Source of the DNA: UBA11865 sp041570195
GTDB lineage: Bacteria > Chloroflexota > Anaerolineae > Promineifilales > Promineifilaceae
Length of the DNA stretch: 46,958 nucleotides
NCBI GenBank assembly: GCA_041570195.1
Contig: JBFFWQ010000038.1
Location: 1 to 46,958, forward strand
Direction: 5' to 3'
Shown here: piece by piece, positions 41,217 to 46,958 of the stretch
Layout of the letters: each line of letters opens with the position of its first letter
Position numbering within the stretch: the stretch's first letter is position 1
Translations under genes and position numbers: made by a program
Notes under the pieces: model-generated
Told to the model about the DNA's origin: nothing
What the model saw: the letters and a program-made list of their open reading frames with translations, nothing else
Databases searched by the model: none

Positions 41217-43064
41217 ATGAATAAATCTCGAATACGACCCCTAGGATTCGTCGCACTGCTTGCTGCGGCGGCTTTTATTCTTGCCGCCTGCGCGGGGGGA
41301 GGAGGCGACGCTGGTCAGCAAGAGGTTCAAAGCATCCCAGAGTCGTCTTCAGAAGGGGAGGATGAACCCATCGACATTGAGGGTGACCCGACCGGCGGCG
41401 AAACCTTCGTCCCGGAGACGACGAAGGTGGTGGAGGGGCCGGTAATGCAGGCCCTGCAGACGATTTCCCAGGACGGCACACTTTCTTTCGCGGCCACGAC
41501 AGCCGAGGAGGAATCGTTCCTGGATTCCCTTCAAGAGGGCGACATCCTGGCCAGTGACGTCTCGGACCTGGCCCCGGATGGTTTCTTGCGCAAAGTGGTG
41601 TCGATTGGTCGAAGCGGCAATCAGTATATCGTCGAGACGACGCAAGGGACGCTGGAAGAGGCCGTAGTACAGGGAACTTTCGAGTTCGAGCGTACCCTGA
41701 GTGAAAAGGATGTGTTGGCTTTCGTACCGGCCGAGAAGGGGATCTTCGGGAGCCTGGCCCGCCCCAGTCGGGCGCCAGGCCGGGTTGGAATCGACCTTGA
41801 GCCGTTCGAACTGGTGGATGGTTTGTACGCCTATGGTCGAGTCGAAGTCGAACCCAGGTTCGAATTCAGAGTAAACGTCAAACAGGGAATTAAAGAGGTG
41901 GTCTTCACAACCGATACAAATGAGAAGGCAAACCTGGAGCTGCGGTCGAACCTCGCTTTCACGGGCCTGAGGGAGGAAAAGACCATCGGGACCATCAAGT
42001 TCAAGACATTTACCGTTCCGTTCGGCGTGGTGCCGGTTCCAGTTCGCCCACAAGTAGAACTGATCGTCGGGATAAACGGGCGCGTTTCGGCTGACCTAGT
42101 TACCAGCATCATACATGAGGGCCAGCTGGAAGCCGGCGTCCGCTATGACCGGAACGACAAGTGGTCGATTGATCCAGTTGACTTCGACGAATCAACTAGC
42201 TTCGAGCCGCCGCATGTCAGGGCCAGCGCTGAAGCCAAAGTGTACGCCGGGCCGCGGTTGAATTTGTCGCTTTTTGGAGTTCCTGGCCCGTACGGGCGGA
42301 TGGACGCATTTTTTCAACTCACCGCCGGGCCCGACCGCGATCCATGGTGGAAGCTGGAGGGCGGACTTGAAGCCGTCATTGGCGTTGAAATCAAAGTTCT
42401 GGGCCATTCGCTGGTAGGAATTGAGCAAGAGGTCTACGACAAGACCTGGCCCATCGACGACGCCGGCGGTCCGGCTCCGGGCATTGCTGAAGAACCACCG
42501 CCTGAATCACCGGCCGAACCGCCGCCCCCGGAGCCTCCGCCCCCAGAACCTCCGCCTGAACCGCCGGCCGAGCCGCCAGATCCAACTGAGCTGGATGATG
42601 ACGGGGATGGTCTGAGCAACGCCGACGAGACGGATTTGGGCACGGATCCCCAGGATCCAGACACCGACGGCGATGGAGTAGGCGACGGATCTGAGATAGA
42701 TCAGGGCAGCGACCCGCTGATACCGCCACCGCCGCCGCCCCAGCCAGAGCCCGTCGATCCTGGCCAGCCGTATCCGGCCGTCGCCAGCTGCCGGATCACT
42801 GAAGATGTCTACATTCGAGCCCGGCCGCGGATAGGTGACAACGTCGTGGCCTCAGTCTTGGGCGGGGAGTACGTGCCCGTCAGCGGCTATACGGTGACGC
42901 CTGGCTACGCGGTCTGGTATTACGTGCCCCTGGATGGCGTTGACGTTTATGCACGATTCCGGGACGACCCGGCCGGCTGGATATCCAAGATCGACGATGC
43001 CGGAAAACTGTTTGTTGACTGCCCCGATCCGGGTGCGCTGCTGGAGTTGCCCTATCCAGGTTAA
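41217..43064 (+). CDS. Large lipoprotein with TSP3-like calcium repeats and SH3b domain
   Basis: A predicted membrane-anchored exported lipoprotein, 615 residues. The signal peptide ends in the lipobox LAAC (22-25) followed by AGGGG. Residues about 70-415 form a beta-rich domain of unknown type, with an EFEL/FRVNVK region. A Pro/Glu-rich linker (about 420-455, PPPPEPPPPE-like) leads to a thrombospondin type 3-like acidic calcium segment (about 459-500; DDDGDGLSNADETDLGTD, DTDGDGVGDG), a second Pro-rich stretch and a bacterial SH3-like domain (about 520-605; DVYIRARPRIGDNVVASVL). AAGGAG is 10-11 nt before ATG 41217. A cell-surface, wall-associated role is likely; no partner gene is evident. 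Confidence 0.85.
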   Translation: MNKSRIRPLGFVALLAAAAFILAACAGGGGDAGQQEVQSIPESSSEGEDEPIDIEGDPTGGETFVPETTKVVEGPVMQALQTISQDGTLSFAATTAEEESFLDSLQEGDILASDVSDLAPDGFLRKVVSIGRSGNQYIVETTQGTLEEAVVQGTFEFERTLSEKDVLAFVPAEKGIFGSLARPSRAPGRVGIDLEPFELVDGLYAYGRVEVEPRFEFRVNVKQGIKEVVFTTDTNEKANLELRSNLAFTGLREEKTIGTIKFKTFTVPFGVVPVPVRPQVELIVGINGRVSADLVTSIIHEGQLEAGVRYDRNDKWSIDPVDFDESTSFEPPHVRASAEAKVYAGPRLNLSLFGVPGPYGRMDAFFQLTAGPDRDPWWKLEGGLEAVIGVEIKVLGHSLVGIEQEVYDKTWPIDDAGGPAPGIAEEPPPESPAEPPPPEPPPPEPPPEPPAEPPDPTELDDDGDGLSNADETDLGTDPQDPDTDGDGVGDGSEIDQGSDPLIPPPPPPQPEPVDPGQPYPAVASCRITEDVYIRARPRIGDNVVASVLGGEYVPVSGYTVTPGYAVWYYVPLDGVDVYARFRDDPAGWISKIDDAGKLFVDCPDPGALLELPYPG

Positions 43065-43110
43065 TCGGTTCAGCAGACGGTCAGATAGCCGGCCACGCAT
43101 GCGGCCAATG

Positions 43111-43207
43111 AATTGACCGCCTGAAAGAGAGAACTCGTTCAAACGGGCTTTATATTGACATAATGTATATTGTGCTGAAGACTGGCGAGGGATGATCGCC
43201 AGTCTTC
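43111..43207 (+). repeat. Repeat-hairpin element, copy B, possible two-way terminator
   Basis: The 54-bp block 43111-43164 ending in TTGACATAAT resembles copy A. The hairpin GAAGACTGGCG (43177-43187) pairs perfectly over 11 bp with CGCCAGTCTTC (43197-43207). It lies between the convergent lipoprotein and Tiki-like genes, a place where a bidirectional terminator is expected. Confidence 0.7.
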
Positions 43208-43243
43208 ATCCTTTGGTGATTGTCGTCGGGCTGGGCGGCGAGC

Positions 43244-44458
43244 CTAGTCGCCCATGAAACCCCGGTGCGCCAGCGGCAGTAGGGCCACCGCGTCGTAGTG
43301 CTGCTGGGGAGCGCCCACGTAGATTTCGCCCGATGCGTTGATCGGTACTCGACTGGCGGCAAATAGGGAGTCGTCCAGGGGCAGAAAGACGATCTGATCC
43401 GGCCAGGCCTGGTTCATGTTCCTCAGGAGTTCGTTTTCTGGGGATGCGGCCAGGTCGAAGTCGGGCAAATCGTCGCCCGGGGCCGTGACAATGTGCGCGG
43501 CCGGGACCCACAGATGAATTACCGAACCCTCGGTGATCGGGCTTCTGTGGGCCAGATAGTCTCCCAGCCATTCTATCTTTTCGGTGCCCCAAAGTCCCTC
43601 TTTCTGGGCGTGGGTGGAGCCCATGTTTATCAGCGTGCCTTGCGGCGTGCTTCTGATTCTACGGTCGACCAGCCACTTGATAGCCTCTTCGCGCAAACGT
43701 ACTGACTCGTCGTAGTCACTGTCCCTCGAGGCTCGGACCTCTACGCCCTTCAATTCAACCTCGATCATCTCGACCACGGTATCGTACCAGTAATCACCCC
43801 AGGAAGCGGATAGTTCGGATCGGCCGTCTTCCAACTGGACGTGCAGCGTCTCTAGTTGTGTGCGATGGTTCTCATAAGTGCTGTGGTCTCCTTGCAGAAA
43901 AGCGGCCAGGGGCCCTGGGTCGACGAGAACGGTTCCGGCAATATAGTCCAAATAGGTCAGCCAGCTCTGGGTGCCGCCATAATCTTCAAGATGAACGTCA
44001 ATGGCGTGTACCTGAACACGCTCGTCCTCTGGTAATGTCCGGTTGAACTCACGGATGGCCACGATGGGATCGCCCAGCAGGTGGGGAACTGTCCATTCTG
44101 ATGTTAGTTCACCATCGTTGACGTAATCCGCCAGCGCCCAGTCGGCCGCTTGGGTCCACTCAAAGAGGAATTGGCGAAAGCCCCGGGCATGGAGTCCGCG
44201 CAGCAGCTCGGCCGTGAACTCGGTATGCTCGCCCAGAAAATGGGTTTCGCCGACGAGCACGACCCGGTGCATCGCCAGGCGGTCGAGCACCTCGTCAGGG
44301 ATCGATCCAGCATCGAACGCCACGCCGTCGCGCTGGACGACCTGCTTCAAATCTGAAGCCGAGACCCGGTTCGCCTGGTCCCAGATGTAGTAACTACCGG
44401 CAATGAGTGCCGCAATGGCAACAAGCAAGAGTACTATCTTCGTGATTCTCAACATCAT
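43244..44458 (-). CDS. Tiki/ChaN/erythromycin-esterase-like membrane-anchored protein
   Basis: 404 residues. An N-terminal signal anchor (about 7-25) precedes a soluble domain outside the membrane. VVLVGETHFLGEHTEF (G70-E71-T72-H73, with H78 and E80) is the hallmark of the ChaN/Tiki/EreA superfamily, in which the GExH glutamate and histidine sit in the active site or bind haem or metal. A second conserved part, HAIDVHLEDYGG, and a late histidine in NMGSTHAQ complete the set. Members include haem-uptake proteins, Wnt-cleaving Tiki metalloproteases and erythromycin esterases; which activity applies is open. ATG 44458 has AAGGAGG 7 nt upstream; the longer frame to 44554 is rejected. Confidence 0.78.
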   Translation of the reverse strand: MMLRITKIVLLLVAIAALIAGSYYIWDQANRVSASDLKQVVQRDGVAFDAGSIPDEVLDRLAMHRVVLVGETHFLGEHTEFTAELLRGLHARGFRQFLFEWTQAADWALADYVNDGELTSEWTVPHLLGDPIVAIREFNRTLPEDERVQVHAIDVHLEDYGGTQSWLTYLDYIAGTVLVDPGPLAAFLQGDHSTYENHRTQLETLHVQLEDGRSELSASWGDYWYDTVVEMIEVELKGVEVRASRDSDYDESVRLREEAIKWLVDRRIRSTPQGTLINMGSTHAQKEGLWGTEKIEWLGDYLAHRSPITEGSVIHLWVPAAHIVTAPGDDLPDFDLAASPENELLRNMNQAWPDQIVFLPLDDSLFAASRVPINASGEIYVGAPQQHYDAVALLPLAHRGFMGD

Positions 44459-44767
44459 TTCGTGGCCTCCTTGCCCAATCACTATGCCAGCAACAAACGT
44501 TCCTTCATGATAAGTACCTATTTTTATGATAAGCGGGAAGGTTTGACCTGTCATTCAACCCTGGTTGTATTTGGGGGTGGATCTATAGGCTGTTTCGGGG
44601 ATCGGGAAAGCGCCGCCTGGGCAGATCGAGTTCGTTCGCCCACACAGTTGCCTGGCAACCGGCTGCCTGGGATCCAGACAGTGACCGGCGTCATCATGAC
44701 GCCGGGCACCTTTCTCATTTGCCGGACCGCGATTCAGTTTCAAACCACGGCATATACTCTGCGGCCG
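44459..44767. other. Intergenic region, no gene recognised
   Basis: About 310 bp. An imperfect direct repeat CTTATCAT occurs at 44504-44533 (minus strand), a likely promoter area for the Tiki-like gene. A 62-codon minus-strand frame at 44555-44743 has no domain and skewed composition and is not accepted. Confidence 0.4.
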
Positions 44768-45157
44768 CTAATCGGGATACAGTCGCAGATTGGCGAAGCG
44801 ATCGAGAATCGTTTTCACTTCCAGGATCTCGTCGCGGCTGTAGCTGCCTGGATCGGCCAGGAGGGCCAGGGCCAGATCAATCCATTGACCCAGGTTGCCA
44901 TCGTAGCCAGGTACCCGGCAGGCGCGGAACAAGGTGGCCGGCCGTCCGTCCTCGGTGGGAACGAACAAGTCGGGATGGTTGGCCGCCTTTTGGGTCAGGC
45001 TCAGGGTGAGTTGATTGGCCAGCAAGAAGCGGCGCATGCAGTGCAGCGCGTCGCCGCCATCAAAGCCGACGCTGGACAGCAAGAAGTTGACCGTACAGAA
45101 ACGGTTAGTTAGGACCTGGTAGTGGTCCCGCGCCGCCCGGAGGGGGATCGGCTCCAA
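44768..45157 (-). CDS. Hypothetical protein, helical
   Basis: 129 residues that I do not recognise. It is probably all-helical and soluble: MEPIPLRAARDHYQVLTNRF, SVGFDGGDALHCMRRFLLANQLTLSL, and a C-terminal WIDLALALLADPGS then ILEVKTILDRFANLRLYPD. Composition and codon use match neighbouring genes. It is 310 nt upstream of the Tiki-like gene on the same strand. No function is proposed. Confidence 0.6.
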   Translation of the reverse strand: MEPIPLRAARDHYQVLTNRFCTVNFLLSSVGFDGGDALHCMRRFLLANQLTLSLTQKAANHPDLFVPTEDGRPATLFRACRVPGYDGNLGQWIDLALALLADPGSYSRDEILEVKTILDRFANLRLYPD

Positions 45158-45356
45158 TCAGGCGGCCGACTCTAATCGCGACGCCTCCACGCAGCTCCCA
45201 GGACCCGATCGTGACAACGGTCCGCTGCACCTGTGTCCCTATCTTACCACAAGCAACGCGTGAAATTACTCAAGAATCGCTTAGGATTTCGAGCAGGCGA
45301 CCCCAACAAATTCGCAGGCCAGCCCGGTAATTTCGACCAACCGATCAATTATGAAG

Positions 45357-46172
45357 CTATTTCAGCATGAATCTTGGTCGGTCACTGATGGCAGTTTCGG
45401 CCGCCGGGGTCGCGGTTTCGCCGCCGTAGCACTGGGGCGCATATACCTCGAAATTGTCGAAACGGGCATCCAGGTTGGCAACGTTACTTGACCGGGCAAA
45501 CAGCCCCTTGCTCCAGCCGGTCATGTCCCTCGCCATTGAAGCGAGATGTTGTCCATTGGCATATAGATCGATGCTGCCCGACCGGCGGATGATCTCCAGA
45601 TGGTTCGTCTGCGATCCCGCATGGATGCTGGCCGACCAGCCCGAAGTCAATAAGGTGACCTGTCTAGGGTCCTGGGCAGAAGCAGCGTGATAGTGGTACA
45701 CATAATAGTCACCCGAAGGCCCGATCACAAAAGTATAGAAGTCGTAACCCCCGCCGGTCCAACCTGAAAAGTCAAAGAGAAGGCCGTATTGGCCCGGAAT
45801 ACCGGTGGCATTACGGACGTCAACCGCCAGCCGGTACTCTGATACGTACTCAGACGTACCTGTCAGACCGGCGGTGCTGTTCTTGACTTTTACCACCAAC
45901 TGATATTCACCATCGACATAGGCATACCGGACGTTATCATTCTCGAATATGAACCAGCCACTGTCCGGGTCGCTGAAGTCGTCACGATAGGCGAGGGTGA
46001 GAGGGCACGGCTTGTAGATGATGGGCAGGTAAAGATAGTAATCTTCCCCGTTGTCAGTTGAATCGGCTGTCAAGGGGACTTTTTGAGAGGATTCGGCCGG
46101 ACTCTGTAGCAGGATCAACAAGGCAATCATGGCCGCCAAAGCGGCCGCCTTATCGAGGTGTTTGATAAACAT
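45357..46172 (-). CDS. Secreted LamG/DUF1080-like beta-sandwich protein
   Basis: 271 residues. MFIKHLDKAAALAAMIALLILLQS is a signal peptide (about 1-30). After a short linker with YLYLPIIYKPC, a concanavalin/LamG-like domain (about 55-235) begins LAYRDDFSDPDSGWFIFEN and runs through EYRLAVDVRN, YDFYTFVIGPSGDYYVYHY, GSQTNHLEIIRRSGSIDLYANG and DARFDNFEVYAPQC. This is the pattern of secreted 3-keto-glycoside hydrolase (DUF1080) and related sugar-binding sandwiches in Chloroflexota. No catalytic residues can be assigned. ATG 46172 precedes the signal peptide; the upstream open frame to 46412 is not part of it. Confidence 0.78.
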   Translation of the reverse strand: MFIKHLDKAAALAAMIALLILLQSPAESSQKVPLTADSTDNGEDYYLYLPIIYKPCPLTLAYRDDFSDPDSGWFIFENDNVRYAYVDGEYQLVVKVKNSTAGLTGTSEYVSEYRLAVDVRNATGIPGQYGLLFDFSGWTGGGYDFYTFVIGPSGDYYVYHYHAASAQDPRQVTLLTSGWSASIHAGSQTNHLEIIRRSGSIDLYANGQHLASMARDMTGWSKGLFARSSNVANLDARFDNFEVYAPQCYGGETATPAAETAISDRPRFMLK

Positions 46173-46619
46173 GGCTTTAACTCTTTCGAAACCTAGAGCA
46201 TCCCTCCGATATCTTCCAACAATATACCATGAGATCGCATTGCCGGCGTGGCAACTTTGTGCGATTTTGTGCGAAAGTGTGCGACTCCAAAGTGATTGGG
46301 GCACAGGCGATCCGACCTGTGATTGACACAGTGTGAATAGCTCAGTCAGCATGGAGTGGTAGTTGTTGAAGGAACCGGGATTTTCGATAGTGCCGGCGTC
46401 GATCTTGCCCACGACACGACAGGGGCCAGAACGACTGATTCAAAACAGTACCTTTGCCCCCTACCGGCGCGGCCCTGGACATGCTACGATGTCCTATATG
46501 GGCCGTGTTGTGCTCCCGGCATAAATCTATTACCTGACTCATCTGTATGTTTGATATGGGAGTGCGGAGTACGCGGCTGATACGGCCGTCATAAACCACG
46601 GCGCCTTAAAGAAAGCTCG
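46173..46619. other. Divergent intergenic region with a phased triple repeat
   Basis: Between the secreted protein gene and the glycosyltransferase gene. It holds TGTGCGA three times with an exact 10-bp period (46258, 46268, 46278), and GGACAT/ATGTCC (46478-46495), an inverted repeat followed by TATAT near 46496, possibly the promoter region of the plus-strand gene. Nothing else is evident. Confidence 0.5.
46258..46284. repeat. Three phased TGTGCGA repeats
   Basis: TGTGCGA at 46258-46264, 46268-46274 and 46278-46284, separated by 3 nt each time. The 10-bp period places them on one face of the helix, 86 bp upstream of the secreted protein's start codon. A regulator-binding array is likely; the regulator is unknown. 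Confidence 0.6.
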
Positions 46620-46958
46620 ATGATTACTCGTCGCCATAGTCGCCAGCGCTTGCTGATATTCATCGTCGCCTACAATGCCGAGTCGTTTATCCGGCAGGTC
46701 CTCCAGCGCATTCCGGCCGAACTTGGCCAGCAACTGGACGTGGAGATCCTGGTCATAGACGATGCCAGCGGCGATCAGACGTTCGAGAGTGCCCTGCGCC
46801 TCAAGCTGGCCGGCGAGCTGCCATTCAAGCTGAGGGTTCTCGTCAATCCTGTTAACCAGGGCTACGGCGGCAATCAGAAGCTCGGTTACTGGTATGCGAT
46901 TCGTAACAACTTCGATTTTGTAGCCTTGCTGCATGGCGATGGCCAATATGCGCCCGAG
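46620..46958 (+). CDS. Family 2 glycosyltransferase, 5' end only
   Basis: The first 113 residues of a GT-A-fold glycosyltransferase, cut by the right edge. RLLIFIVAYNAESFIRQVL is the family start, EILVIDDASGDQT the nucleotide-binding DD motif, VNPVNQGYGGNQKLGY the next conserved region, and LLHGDGQYAPE, at the edge, contains the metal-binding DGD-like motif. It resembles dolichol-phosphate-mannose synthase-like and polysaccharide-assembly enzymes. No strong ribosome site precedes ATG 46620. Confidence 0.9.
   Translation, partial: MITRRHSRQRLLIFIVAYNAESFIRQVLQRIPAELGQQLDVEILVIDDASGDQTFESALRLKLAGELPFKLRVLVNPVNQGYGGNQKLGYWYAIRNNFDFVALLHGDGQYAPE

Noticed and set aside
44555..44743. 62-codon minus-strand frame
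   Set aside because: No domain or ribosome site and skewed composition; treated as intergenic.

Overview
This GC-rich window most likely comes from a member of the Chloroflexota (Anaerolineae/Caldilineae-like). That is an inference from gene content: a tRNA-Trp-sensing T-box leader in front of trpE, both trpB1 and trpB2, KorAB-type 2-oxoacid:ferredoxin oxidoreductases, a lactate-dehydrogenase-like malate dehydrogenase resembling the Chloroflexus enzyme, and several DinB-fold proteins. Coding is dense on both strands. No rRNA, tRNA, CRISPR array or complete insertion sequence was seen.

Layout. 1-2030 (minus strand): trpE cut by the window edge, preceded by a promoter and a T-box riboswitch with a UGG specifier. 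2281-9000: a small membrane protein, a secreted subtilisin with a Calx-beta domain, a Mn-type superoxide dismutase followed at once by an RNB exoribonuclease, and a Mut7-C protein with a ubiquitin-like N-terminus. 9021-16663: a MITE-like element, a cytoplasmic two-module glycosidase-like protein with an Nbr1-FW domain in the middle, a zinc-ribbon membrane protein, two methyltransferases, a nitroreductase, a ParB-fold protein and a GntR/FadR regulator. 16787-22842: two consecutive korA-korB pairs. 23169-24542: NDH-2 behind a strong Rex-like operator. 24678-28227: a hypothetical gene, a DinB-TPR protein, a cysteine-free family-4-like uracil-DNA glycosylase, and a Phd-RelE toxin-antitoxin pair whose toxin gene overlaps a methyltransferase gene. 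28455-32275: a DUF1385 membrane protein, malate dehydrogenase and a YtcJ-like amidohydrolase. 32411-36358: a predicted PD-(D/E)xK nuclease, a HicB-like domain fused to three DinB bundles, and trpB2. 36510-39699 (minus): a hypothetical gene, a BtrH_N/DUF4872 protein and trpB1. 40171-46958: a pentapeptide-repeat membrane protein, a large lipoprotein, a Tiki/ChaN-like membrane protein, a hypothetical, a secreted protein and the start of a family 2 glycosyltransferase.

How the genes work together. Tryptophan synthesis appears three times (trpE, trpB2, trpB1), always away from trpA. Central carbon and electron flow is represented by two ferredoxin-linked 2-oxoacid oxidoreductases, malate dehydrogenase and NDH-2, with NADH-responsive control suggested for NDH-2. 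The most unusual material is the HicB-DinB3/nuclease pair, the Phd-RelE-methyltransferase operon, the cysteine-free UDG, the central Nbr1-FW double glycosidase, and an intergenic repeat family built around TTGACATAAT, two copies of which precede hairpins whose stems differ in sequence but still pair.
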